From: Chloroflexota bacterium
GTDB taxonomy: Bacteria > Chloroflexota > Limnocylindria > Limnocylindrales > CSP1-4
DNA length: 51,871 bases
Reading direction: 5' to 3'
NCBI GenBank assembly: GCA_013698095.1
Contig: JACCVQ010000045.1
Span: 1 to 51,871 of the forward strand
A program made the position numbers and the translations under genes. Under the pieces are notes generated by a model. It ran no database searches. It was not told the origin of the DNA and saw nothing but the letters and a program-made list of their open reading frames with translations. Positions within the stretch are counted from its first letter, which is position 1. Every line of letters starts with the position of its first letter. Positions 39,603 to 47,556 of this stretch are shown here, one piece after another.

Positions 39603-40623
39603 GGAAGGCCTCGAGGGCGGCTCGTTCGTCCTCGACCGCCCGGCGATCGTCTGGCGCCAGTTGCTCGTACTCGTCGAGCACGATCCGTCCGTCGCGCAGC
39701 GACCAGGCGGCCACGACCCGGCCGTCCACGAGGACGGTCCCGACCGAGAACGGATTCCTCGTGTGGAACACCTTCGGGCGATGCTCCTCGGGCAGGATCC
39801 CCGTCCGGCGGGCGTGAACGAGGAGCGTCGCCTCCCAATGCGGCAGGAACCGAACGGGAGCGGGTGTGTCCTCGTCCGGCAGCGGCGCGCCCGGCAGGTC
39901 GATCAGCTCGCGTCCGTCCTCGTCGCGGTATCGGACGAGCTCGACCGCCTCGCCGCCCCGCCGGAGCGCCGTGACCGGGACACCTGCCCAGGCGGCCATG
40001 TCCTTCCAGGCCGCCGGCCCGAAACCGCGAAGGTACGCCCGGACCAGGTGGGCAAGTCCCTCGTCCTCGGTCGCATCGTCCGGGCCAACCCACGTCTCGG
40101 CGAGACCGAGACGATCCGCCCGGCGCCGCTCCCAGGTCCCGGATGGCGGCACCCGGACCAGGTCGACCCACAGGCCGGCGTTGCCGAGGAAGCCGCTCAC
40201 GACTCCGTCGAGCTCCCTGACCGACTTCGGCCCGTCGGCAAGTGCAGCCCGGGTCCTCGCCGCAGCGGCCACCGACACCGTCTCGTCGCCGCGGTCCGGG
40301 ATCCGGAGGGCCCACACCCGCCGCGCCTCGCGGACCCCCAGCGCGTAGGCCCAGAACTCGCGCCGCGAGACCATGTGAATCGTGGTTCGCATGAGGGTCG
40401 CCTGGATGATCGTCCGATCCTCGAGCGCCGCCGTGAGGTCGTCGCGGCGGAATTCGGCGAGACGGGTCCACAAACCGACGTAGCCGGACGGGGCGTACTG
40501 TGTCTGGAGCCCGCCGACCTGCTCGACGGCTTCCTCGATCGAGACGTTCGAACGCTCGAGCAGCAGCTGCCGGGCAAGGAGGGCGCGATTGAGCTGGCGG
40601 CGGGACAGGATTCGATCCGTCAT
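39595..40623 (-). CDS. HTH_42 (AlkZ-like) DNA glycosylase-family protein
   Basis: 342 residues. PF06224 winged-helix family: RQLNRALLARQLLLERSNVSIEEAVEQVGGLQTQYAPSGYVGLWTRL (about residues 9-55) with a Q-T-Q motif, the QxQ form typical of AlkZ-type enzymes that excise bulky adducts. Later come LMRTTIHMVSRREFW, GFGPAAWKDMAAWAGV, VRFLPHWEATLLVHARRTGIL and VFHTRNPFSVGTVLVDGRVVAAWSL, the conserved C-terminus. ATG 40623 is chosen because CAGAAT (40636-40631) ends seven bases before it and overlaps the earlier ATG 40632. It may protect against a self-made or environmental genotoxin. Coupled to the GNAT gene. Confidence 0.85.
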   Translation of the reverse strand: MTDRILSRRQLNRALLARQLLLERSNVSIEEAVEQVGGLQTQYAPSGYVGLWTRLAEFRRDDLTAALEDRTIIQATLMRTTIHMVSRREFWAYALGVREARRVWALRIPDRGDETVSVAAAARTRAALADGPKSVRELDGVVSGFLGNAGLWVDLVRVPPSGTWERRRADRLGLAETWVGPDDATEDEGLAHLVRAYLRGFGPAAWKDMAAWAGVPVTALRRGGEAVELVRYRDEDGRELIDLPGAPLPDEDTPAPVRFLPHWEATLLVHARRTGILPEEHRPKVFHTRNPFSVGTVLVDGRVVAAWSLRDGRIVLDEYEQLAPDDRRAVEDERAALEAFHA

Positions 40624-40677
40624 CGGACTCATTCTGCCCGGCCCAGGTGGCTGGCACTCGCTGCGGGCCGGGGGCGG

Positions 40678-41178
40678 TCAGCGGACCTCGACGGACATCG
40701 GGACCACGCGGGCGACCGAGTCGCTGACCGGACAGTGGGCGACGGCCCAGTTCAGCAGCTCCGCCCGGGACTCGTCCGCCAGCGCCGGGGCACTCAGTCT
40801 CACGGCGATCCGGGCGGACAGCGCGCCGGCCGGAATGGTCGGGTCGAGTCCGAGGATGCCGCGATCATCCGATTCGCTGTCGACCTCGACCTCGACCGCC
40901 CCGATCTCGACACCCGTCGCGGCAGCCCGGACCACGATCAACGAGGCAACGCACGAGGCGATCGCGGCGCGCAGGAACCAGCCCGGTGACGGGGCGCTCG
41001 CGGTCCCGCCGATCCCGGCCGGCATGTCGGTCCGGAGGCGTTCGCCGGTCGGGCCGGTGACGTCGACGACGAGCCCGTCGACGATCCGGGCCGTGGCTGC
41101 CGAGTCCCGGTACCGTGCCTCGTCGGGGTGCTCGGTCAGGTAGGCAGACGCCCGGGCCACCGACTCCGCGATCGACAT
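40678..41178 (-). CDS. OsmC-family peroxiredoxin-like protein
   Basis: 166 residues. Both OsmC cysteines are present: LRAAIASCVASLIVVRAAATGVEI (about residues 69-92, the peroxidatic Cys helix) and WAVAHCPVSDSVARVV (about 143-158, the second Cys), with the acidic sheet VEVEVDSESDDRGILG between. Members reduce organic hydroperoxides. GGGAGGAATCG stands before ATG 41178. Stand-alone on the minus strand between the HTH_42 and amidohydrolase genes. Confidence 0.9.
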   Translation of the reverse strand: MSIAESVARASAYLTEHPDEARYRDSAATARIVDGLVVDVTGPTGERLRTDMPAGIGGTASAPSPGWFLRAAIASCVASLIVVRAAATGVEIGAVEVEVDSESDDRGILGLDPTIPAGALSARIAVRLSAPALADESRAELLNWAVAHCPVSDSVARVVPMSVEVR

Positions 41179-41229
41179 CGATTCCTCCCTCGCCGTCCAG
41201 GCTGGCGGTCGTCGGCCGCCGTCACGCGA

Positions 41230-42507
41230 TCATGCCGGACATGTCAGGTTGCCCGCTACCCGCCGGCCGTTGTGGAGAACAAGCGCGACCCGCTCGAGGC
41301 GACCAACGACCTCCACGTCCTCCGTCGGATCGCCGTCGATCACGAGGATGTCGGCGCGGAGGCCGGGCTCGAGGCGGCCAACGGCGGACTCGATGCCGAG
41401 CGCCAGCGCACCGCCCAGCGTCGCCGCGGCGAGGGCCTCGGGTGGCGGCAGCCCGTGCTCCACGAGCCGGCGCAGCTCGCGCGACGCCCCCTCGGCGGTC
41501 ACCCCGTCCGACCCAAGCGCGATCGTGACACCGGCGGCGCGCGCGGCATCGAGCGTTCGCTGGGCGTGGTGAAGATTCGAGACGCCCTGCGCCTCGAGCT
41601 CCGGCGTCCAGGCGTCCGATTCCGCGACGTGGTGGAGGAAGTCGAGGGTCGGGACGAGGACCGTCCCGTGCTCGGCCATCCGGTCGAGCAGGTCGGGCCG
41701 CTCGTGGAGGTGGAAGCCGTGTTCCACCGTGTCGATTCCGGCCTCGATCGCGAGCTCCGACCCGGCCAGGCCCTCGCAGTGCGCGGCCGTCCGGTACGTC
41801 TGGCGGTGCGCCTCGTCGGTGAAGGCCGCCATCTCGGCCGGTGTCACCTGGCTCGGGAGCGGGTTCTCGAGCTCCACGGATCGGGCGCCGGTGCTCATGA
41901 TCTTCACGAAGTCCGCGCCGCTCCGGATCTGCTCCCGGACGGCCCGCCGGATGTCGTCCGGCCCGTCGGCCTCGCGGTACATTCCGGGAAAGAACCGGGC
42001 GCCGGGTGCGGTCGCCGACACGATCCGGCCCGACAGCAGCATTCGCGGTGCATCGAACGCGCCGTACCGAACCGCCTGGCGCGCTTCGAGCAGGATGTCG
42101 CCGTGGGCACCGACGTCGCGGATCGTCGTGACCCCATGGCGGAGCAGATCGCGCAGCGTCCGGCCAACGAGGTGGCCGAGAACGCCGGGGTGGAGCGGCT
42201 CGGCGCCCTTGGCGAGGCGCGGTCCGCGGCCGGCATCGTCGAGCATCGAGACATGGATATGAGCGTCCACGAGGCCGGCCATGACCGTCATTCCCGCGAC
42301 ATCGACGATCACGGCGCCGTCAGGGGCCCCGTCGGTCGTGGCGCTGATCGCCTCGACCCGGCCGTCCCGGACGAGGACGGTCTGGCGCTCGGCCGCTCGC
42401 CGTCCTCCGTCGCCGACGACATGACCGCCGACGAGCGCCGTCAGGCCGGGCTCGAACGCCTGGTCGGCGAGGAATGCGGGCAGGCGATCGACGTCCACGG
42501 CGCCCAT
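41230..42507 (-). CDS. amidohydrolase-family protein (imidazolonepropionase/prolidase-like)
   Basis: 425 residues. Metal-site motifs: GLVDAHIHVSM (HxH, about residues 76-86), DFVKIMSTGAR (Lys that is usually carbamylated, about 184), YRTAAHCEGL and DTVEHGFHLHE (His ligands), ALGSDGVTAEG (Asp). The small flanking beta domain has LTALVGGHVVGDGGRRAAERQTVLVRDGRVEAI at the front and LEPGLRADILVIDGDPTEDV at the end. It would hydrolyse a cyclic amide, imide or peptide; the substrate cannot be read. ATG 42507. Divergent from the dehydrogenase operon. Confidence 0.9.
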   Translation of the reverse strand: MGAVDVDRLPAFLADQAFEPGLTALVGGHVVGDGGRRAAERQTVLVRDGRVEAISATTDGAPDGAVIVDVAGMTVMAGLVDAHIHVSMLDDAGRGPRLAKGAEPLHPGVLGHLVGRTLRDLLRHGVTTIRDVGAHGDILLEARQAVRYGAFDAPRMLLSGRIVSATAPGARFFPGMYREADGPDDIRRAVREQIRSGADFVKIMSTGARSVELENPLPSQVTPAEMAAFTDEAHRQTYRTAAHCEGLAGSELAIEAGIDTVEHGFHLHERPDLLDRMAEHGTVLVPTLDFLHHVAESDAWTPELEAQGVSNLHHAQRTLDAARAAGVTIALGSDGVTAEGASRELRRLVEHGLPPPEALAAATLGGALALGIESAVGRLEPGLRADILVIDGDPTEDVEVVGRLERVALVLHNGRRVAGNLTCPA

Positions 42508-42647
42508 GCTACGGCCGCGACGGACCCCGACGAGGCGGTGGTACGCTCCGCGCGCCATGACCGCTCGTCCCGGCCGGCGTCCGATCGACACAGAGTCGGG
42601 CGAACCGCCGCCACATCCCGCTACCCTTCGCCCGAGGAGGCACGGCC

Positions 42648-43820
42648 ATGCGCCGGACGATCGGGATCGGGGTCATCGGGATGGGCTGGATGGGCGACGC
42701 CCACAGCCGGTCGTACAGGCTCGTCGGCGATCGATTCCGCGATCGCGGCGTCGACGCTCGCCTCGTCGCCTGCGCCGACGTGGACCTCGGCCGGGCGGAG
42801 GCCTCCCGCGATCGATTCGGCTTCGAGCGCGCCACCAGCGACTGGCGCGACGTGGTCGCTGACCCGGCGATCGAGGCGATCAGCATCACCGCGCCGAATG
42901 CCGTCCATCTCCAGGTCATCGCCGCCGCTCTGGGCGCCGGCAAGCACGTCCTGTGCGAGAAGCCGGTCGGCCGGACGCCGGAGGAGACGCTCGAGGCGGC
43001 CGGTCTCGCCCGGTCGGCCGGGCTGATCACGTTCGTCGGCTTCAACTACCGCTGGGCACCGGTCGTGCAGCACGCCCGCGACTTGATCGCGGCCGGCGAG
43101 ATCGGCGAGCTGACTCACTACCGCGGACGGTTCCTGAACGGCTACGCCAAGGACCCCAACGGCGTCCTGTCGTGGCGGTTCAACGCCGAGCAGGGGTACG
43201 GCACGCTGTCGGACCTGCTCTCGCACGCGATCGACATGGCCCACATGATCGCCGGTCCGATCGCCGACGTGGTGGGCAACCGCCGGACGTTCATTGCATC
43301 ACGCCCTCTCCCCCGGCCCGGCGGCACCCACTACGACACCGCTGGCCCAGACGATCCCCGGGCGGACGTCACGAACGAGGATTACGTCGGGGCGCTCGTC
43401 CGGTTTCAAGGCGGCGCCCAGGGCACCCTCGAGGCGTGCCGCGTGATCACGGGCTCGCACTGCGATCTCGCGTTCGAGGTCCACGGCACGACCGGCGCCC
43501 TGGCCTGGTCGTTCGAGCGGATGAACGAGCTGCGCGTCTTCCGGCGCAACGACCCCAGACCCGCCGACGAGGGCTGGACGACCGAACTGAGCGGCCCCGC
43601 TCATCCTCGACACGCGGCATTCAACCCGGGCTGGGGGGTCGGGCTCGGATTCGATGACCTCAAGGTCATCGAGGCGGCCGAGTTCCTCACTGCGATCGCC
43701 ACCGGCCGGCCGGCCGCACCGAGCTTCGAGGACGCTGCGTCGGTGGCCCGGGTTCAACAGGCCATCGCGGCGTCATGGGACAGCAACGGTTGGCAGACGG
43801 TCGGCGGGGCCTCGCCATGA
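42648..43820 (+). CDS. Gfo/Idh/MocA-family oxidoreductase
   Basis: 390 residues. NAD(P)-binding [17 protein letters not shown] (about residues 7-23), the conserved [17 protein letters not shown] (EKP, about 99-115), [10 protein letters not shown] and a C-terminal sheet with [16 protein letters not shown] (His-containing catalytic helix) and [12 protein letters not shown]. It probably oxidises or epimerises a sugar or inositol-like compound. GAGGAGG lies nine to ten bases before the start. Its stop overlaps the PLP enzyme start (ATGA), so the two act together, perhaps on a hydroxy amino acid or amino sugar. Confidence 0.92.
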   Translation: MRRTIGIGVIGMGWMGDAHSRSYRLVGDRFRDRGVDARLVACADVDLGRAEASRDRFGFERATSDWRDVVADPAIEAISITAPNAVHLQVIAAALGAGKHVLCEKPVGRTPEETLEAAGLARSAGLITFVGFNYRWAPVVQHARDLIAAGEIGELTHYRGRFLNGYAKDPNGVLSWRFNAEQGYGTLSDLLSHAIDMAHMIAGPIADVVGNRRTFIASRPLPRPGGTHYDTAGPDDPRADVTNEDYVGALVRFQGGAQGTLEACRVITGSHCDLAFEVHGTTGALAWSFERMNELRVFRRNDPRPADEGWTTELSGPAHPRHAAFNPGWGVGLGFDDLKVIEAAEFLTAIATGRPAAPSFEDAASVARVQQAIAASWDSNGWQTVGGASP

Positions 43821-44770
43821 AGGCGATCCCCGAGCTCGAGCCGACGGCGATCCGGGCGGCCCATGGCTCCATCCACCCGGCATTCCGCGACAGTCCACAG
43901 TTCGTCCACGACGGCCTGTCGCGCCTCCTCGGCGTGCCGGTCATCGTCAAGGTCGAGACCGTCAACCCGATCCGATCGTTCAAGGGCCGGGGGACGTGGG
44001 TCGCGGTTCAGGCCCTCGCCCGTGACGGCGATATCCGGTCGGATCGGCCGATCGTCTGCGCGTCGGCGGGGAACTTCGGTCAGGGTGTGGCGTTCGCGGC
44101 CGGCGCCCTCGGGATCCCGGCCGTGGTGTTCGCGTCGGTCAATGCGAATCGGGCCAAGGTGGTTCGGATGCGGGCCCTTGGCGCCGACGTGATCGAGGTC
44201 GGCAACGACTTCGACGCAGCACGGGGCGCGTCCGAGGCACACGCGGCGCGCCACGCCGCCCACCTCCTCGTGGACGGCGATGATCAGCGGATCGCGGGCG
44301 GAGCAGCGACGCTGGCCGTGGAGCTGACCGATGCCGCAGACAACCGAACCTTGCCCGCTCCGACCGTCGCGTCCGTGCCCGTCGGCAATGGCGCGCTGAT
44401 CAACGGCGTCGGATCGTGGCTCCGGGCGGCGGCGCCGGCATGCCGCGTCGTCGGCGTCCAGGCCGAAGGCGCGGCGGCGATGACGATGAGCTGGCGGGAG
44501 GGCCGCCCGATCGACACGGAACGCGTCTCGACCTACGCCGACGGGATCGCGTCGCGGATCGCCATCCCTGCCGCGGTCGCCCTGATGACCGGCCGGGTCG
44601 ATGAGATGCGGATCGTGTCAGATGCTGAGCTTCGGGCCGCCCAGGCCGAGCTGACCGCCGAGCTCGGGGTCACGGTCGAGGGCGCGGCGGCCGCGTCGTG
44701 GGCGGGCCTGCTCCAAGGTCCACGTCCGAGCGGCCCGGCCGTCCTGATCGTCACCGGCAGCAACGTCTAG
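43817..44770 (+). CDS. PLP-dependent threonine/serine dehydratase-like enzyme
   Basis: 317 residues, fold-type II. The lysine motif is [17 protein letters not shown] (about residues 51-67), the cofactor loop [23 protein letters not shown] (about 90-112), and the phosphate-binding glycine loop [11 protein letters not shown] (about 194-204). Serine/threonine dehydratases and racemases share these marks and there is no ACT regulatory domain. Starts ATG 43817 within the dehydrogenase stop. It could deaminate the product of the Gfo/Idh/MocA enzyme; inferred only from coupling. Confidence 0.9.
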   Translation: MKAIPELEPTAIRAAHGSIHPAFRDSPQFVHDGLSRLLGVPVIVKVETVNPIRSFKGRGTWVAVQALARDGDIRSDRPIVCASAGNFGQGVAFAAGALGIPAVVFASVNANRAKVVRMRALGADVIEVGNDFDAARGASEAHAARHAAHLLVDGDDQRIAGGAATLAVELTDAADNRTLPAPTVASVPVGNGALINGVGSWLRAAAPACRVVGVQAEGAAAMTMSWREGRPIDTERVSTYADGIASRIAIPAAVALMTGRVDEMRIVSDAELRAAQAELTAELGVTVEGAAAASWAGLLQGPRPSGPAVLIVTGSNV

Positions 44771-44938
44771 GCGCAGCGGTTCACGCCGGATCCGCCCGGG
44801 AAGCCTGGCAACGCGGACGACGACCGGTGCCGGGGCGAGGTGGGCCAGCAGGTTGCTGCCGTCCTTCAGGATCCGCGGGTCGCGAGTCTGGATGTCGAAC
44901 CGCGCCGCGAGGGTGACCGCGGCCTCGAGCGGGGTCAT
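44771..44938 (-). pseudogene. N-terminal remnant of an aminoglycoside phosphotransferase-like gene
   Basis: Frame begins MTPLEAAVTLAARFDI at 44938 and continues RDPRILKDGSNLLAHLAPAPVVVRVARLPG, which looks like the first lobe of APH/choline-kinase-like proteins (kdgsNvlvhl.P..vvaRVa). The match stops after about 50 residues. The reading frame then continues antisense into the PLP enzyme gene with no kinase content, and the catalytic HGD and D-x-D parts are absent. It is a truncated relic, perhaps cut when the PLP operon arrived. Confidence 0.55.
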
Positions 44939-45048
44939 GACCGGATCGCCTCGCCGCATCGCCCAAGAATAGGCTTGGCGCGGGCAGATCCGAGGTCGAC
45001 CACGCAGCCCGATTGACGTTGGGTGTGCAACGCGGCGAGGATTGTGCG

Positions 45049-45246
45049 ATGGAACGCGACGATCGGCTCGATCCGCGCGAGGCCGAGCGCCTGCGGCGAC
45101 GCGACCGGGAGGCCGCCGCCGAGGAGCGCGCCCTGATGAAGCCCGGAATGGGCAAGGTCTTCAAGCAGATCCAGGATGCCCAGCGCAAGGCCGCCGACGC
45201 ACCCGTCGAGCTGGCCCGGCGGAGCCGTCGCCGTCAGCCGCGGTAG
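45049..45246 (+). CDS. 65-residue charged helical hypothetical protein
   Basis: Begins MERDDRLDPREAERLRRRDREAAAEERALMKPGMG, then KVFKQIQDAQRKAADAPVELARRSRRRQPR. Strongly charged and helical, probably a coiled-coil or nucleic-acid-binding peptide. ATG 45049 has GAGGA about ten bases upstream. The 3' end overlaps the convergent LLM gene by 13 bp. Not recognised. Confidence 0.5.
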   Translation: MERDDRLDPREAERLRRRDREAAAEERALMKPGMGKVFKQIQDAQRKAADAPVELARRSRRRQPR

Positions 45247-46109
45247 CGCGCGATCGCCTCGAGGACGATGGCAAAGGTCGTTGGAGTCGACGGCCGAACA
45301 CCGAGCTGGAGGTGGTCGACACCCTCGGCGCCCCAGGCGGCCAGGCCGTCCGTGATGGCGCCGGCATCGAGCGGCAAGGCGTTCGGTCCGGGATCGTCCT
45401 GCACGACGTCGACGCCGACGGTGATCCCGATCGTGGCCGGGTCGCGCCCGACCGTAGCGCACGCGGCGCGCAGATCGCGGTGGCGGCCCCGGTAGCGCTC
45501 GTCGGGCCGACCGAACCAGGCGGTCTGCCAGAGATGGGCCAGCTCGGCCGTCAGGCGGAGCATTCGCTCGCCCTTGGCGGCGACGAGGATCGGCAGGTCG
45601 GGCCGGATCGGGGCCGGCAGGAGGGCTGCCTCGCGGACCTGCTGCCATGGTCCGTCGTACGTGACGCGCTCGCCGCGGAGGAGTGGGGCCATGATCCGGA
45701 GCGAGTCCTCGAACCGCCCGACGCGATGGTCGAATGGGTACCCGAACGCCGTGTACTCGGGCTCATGCCAGCCGCAGCCGATCCCGAGGATGAGGCGACC
45801 GCCGCTGATCTCGTCGGCAGCCGCGGCCATCTTGGCGAGGAGACCGGCTGGCCGGAAGGACGTCGACAGGACGAGCGTGCCGAGCTCGACTCCCCTGGTC
45901 GTCGCGGCGAGGGCGCTGAGCAGCGTCAGAGGCTCCTGGATGCCGGTCTCCCCTCCGATCGGGATGTCGTCGGGGCGATGGAAGAAGTGGTCGATCAGCC
46001 AGAGGCTGTCCGCGCCACCCGCCTCCGCCTGGCGAGCCAGCTCCGAGATCTCACTCCAGGTTTCCGCGCCGTCCGAGGCGCTCTGGGGCAGGAGCAGTCC
46101 GATCTTCAT
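45234..46109 (-). CDS. LLM-class F420/flavin-dependent oxidoreductase
   Basis: 291 residues. Barrel motifs: MKIGLLLPQSASDGAETWSEISELARQAEAGGADSLWLIDHFF (about residues 1-43), LGTLVLSTSFRPAGLLAKMAAAADEISGGRLILGIGCGWHEPEYTAFGY (about 76-124), then PDLPILVAAKGERMLRLTAELAHLWQT. The N-terminus and the pattern GxGWHxxEYxAFGxPF point to F420-dependent members rather than FMN luciferases. Start overlaps the hypothetical gene's stop by ATGA, so it is the last gene of a long minus-strand operon. Confidence 0.9.
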   Translation of the reverse strand: MKIGLLLPQSASDGAETWSEISELARQAEAGGADSLWLIDHFFHRPDDIPIGGETGIQEPLTLLSALAATTRGVELGTLVLSTSFRPAGLLAKMAAAADEISGGRLILGIGCGWHEPEYTAFGYPFDHRVGRFEDSLRIMAPLLRGERVTYDGPWQQVREAALLPAPIRPDLPILVAAKGERMLRLTAELAHLWQTAWFGRPDERYRGRHRDLRAACATVGRDPATIGITVGVDVVQDDPGPNALPLDAGAITDGLAAWGAEGVDHLQLGVRPSTPTTFAIVLEAIARYRG

Positions 46110-46867
46110 CGGCGACCCGGTCGCTTCTCCAGGACGATCGGGCGGCCTGCGCCATCGACGAGGCGCCAGCGGACGTCGAGCCCCTCGTCGCGGCCGTCGG
46201 CGAGGAGCGCGGCGACGTCGGCCGGGGCCGCGTCGGGGCCAAGCGCGTCCAGGCGGCGGCGGACGGCGATCGTGGCGACTGCCGGCACGTCGCCGAGGAC
46301 GTCACGCCGGACGACGGCGGTGGCGTCGGCCACGTCTTGCTCTTCAAGCCGTGCGATCAGGCGTCGGGCCCGGCCGCGCTCGGCCGGCGCGAGATCGGTG
46401 AGCCAGCCGGGCTCGACCGGCTCCTCCTTCCTGTCAGGCTTGGCAGACGACGCCCGGGCCGCCTTCTTCGTCTGTGGAGCCTCCGGAGCCTGCTCGATCT
46501 GCGTGTCCTTGGCGGAGTCCGGTCGGTCAGCCTTTGGGGTCCGCGGCGCGTCCTCGGCCGTCTCGGTCCCGGCCCCTGGCCGGCTCTTGCGTTGCTCGAT
46601 CCGCTCGGTCAGCGGCGAGGCGGCGGGCGCGCTGGTTCGGGCAGTCGAGATCGCCGCCTTCGCGTCGGTCAAGCTGGGGTACGGTCCGCGGACGAGGGGC
46701 ATCCCGAAGTCGTCGGTCTGCTCGGCATCCACGACCGCCCACGTGCCCGACTGCGGCTCGATCGTGAAGCGCTCGTCGCGCGTTTGCCAGCGACCGCTAC
46801 CGAGGCGCTTGAGCGGCGCGTCGTCGGAGTCGTCGGCGGGCTTCGGAGCGGCCTTGGCTCTGGGCAT
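46106..46867 (-). CDS. hypothetical two-domain protein with a low-complexity linker
   Basis: 253 residues. A small N-terminal domain (RLGSGRWQTRDERFTIEPQSGTWAVVDAEQTDDFGMPLVRGPYPSLTDAKAAI, about residues 21-73), a charged linker of about 75 residues rich in Ala, Pro, Glu and Lys, then a helical C-terminal domain (PGWLTDLAPAERGRARRLIARLEEQDVADATAVVRRDVLG and GLDVRWRLVDGAGRPIVLEKRPGRR). I do not know a family. TATCGT (46879-46874) six bases before ATG 46867 suggests an internal leaderless promoter. Overlaps the LLM gene start by ATGA. Confidence 0.65.
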   Translation of the reverse strand: MPRAKAAPKPADDSDDAPLKRLGSGRWQTRDERFTIEPQSGTWAVVDAEQTDDFGMPLVRGPYPSLTDAKAAISTARTSAPAASPLTERIEQRKSRPGAGTETAEDAPRTPKADRPDSAKDTQIEQAPEAPQTKKAARASSAKPDRKEEPVEPGWLTDLAPAERGRARRLIARLEEQDVADATAVVRRDVLGDVPAVATIAVRRRLDALGPDAAPADVAALLADGRDEGLDVRWRLVDGAGRPIVLEKRPGRR

Positions 46868-46892
46868 GCGCAGACGATACCGCCCGGCGTTG

Positions 46893-47228
46893 TCAGTCCG
46901 TGAAGGACAGGAACGCTCCGTCCGACGCGCGTGGCGCCGCGACGACCGCGACGATGGCCTCCCGCGCGATCGGGCCGACGACATGTGGGTAGATCCCGGC
47001 CGCATCCTCGACCGTCCACGGACTCCCGACTCGATCGAGATCGACGGACAGAATAAGGAAGCCGCGCGGATCGTCTCGATAGTGGCGATTCGCCGTCGCG
47101 ACCATCGCCGCCGCGCCGTCCGTGCAGTGGATGAACCCTTCACGTGCCAGCGATGGCGCGCCGAGCGGCTCGGCCGGATCCGCCGCTTGCCACCATTCAA
47201 CGGGCGTCAGGTGGAACGTCAGGCGCAT
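46893..47228 (-). CDS. DUF952 protein
   Basis: 111 residues. The family signature is seen: MRLTFHLTPVEWWQAA, GFIHCTDGAAAMVATANRHYRDDPRGFLILSVDLDRV (about residues 31-67) and AGIYPHVVGPI. DUF952 proteins are about 110 residues with an HxFxHC-like motif and unknown function. Starts one base after the stop of the membrane protein gene (TGACATG), so they are translationally linked. Confidence 0.9.
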   Translation of the reverse strand: MRLTFHLTPVEWWQAADPAEPLGAPSLAREGFIHCTDGAAAMVATANRHYRDDPRGFLILSVDLDRVGSPWTVEDAAGIYPHVVGPIAREAIVAVVAAPRASDGAFLSFTD

Positions 47229-47229
47229 G

Positions 47230-47556
47230 TCAGTCGGGCTCCAGAGCTTCGATGACGGCCCCCATCGCGATCAGGACGGCGACGGCCCATCCGATCGCGA
47301 GGAGCCAGACGGCGATCCTGCGCCGGCAGCCGAGGCGGCTGACCGCTGGTCCAGCGGTCCATCGCAAATGGCTGGCGGGGCTGAGCGCCACGACGACCGC
47401 AACAAGCCCGACCGGAAACCCGAGGCTGAGCGGCCGCGCCTCGACGATGAACCACCAGATGCTGAAGGCCACGAGGAGGATCGCGCCCAACGCGAGGTCG
47501 AAGCGCAGGCCCGACCGGTACTCCGCCAGGACGGCGCGGAGCCAACCCGGGATCAC
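47230..47556 (-). CDS. small membrane protein, 108 residues
   Basis: Three helices: LALGAILLVAFSIWWFIVEA (about residues 21-40), GFPVGLVAVVVALSPASHL and RRIAVWLLAIGWAVAVLIAMGAVIEAL. No family recognised. Start GTG 47556 overlaps the stop of the thiamine enzyme (GTGA). The open frame ahead is antisense artefact. Sits between a soluble enzyme and DUF952 in the operon. Confidence 0.7.
   Translation of the reverse strand: MIPGWLRAVLAEYRSGLRFDLALGAILLVAFSIWWFIVEARPLSLGFPVGLVAVVVALSPASHLRWTAGPAVSRLGCRRRIAVWLLAIGWAVAVLIAMGAVIEALEPD

Noticed and set aside
44500..45000. A functional phosphotransferase gene
   Set aside because: The catalytic loop and the DFG-equivalent part are missing because the frame runs into the antisense of another gene; kept as a remnant only.
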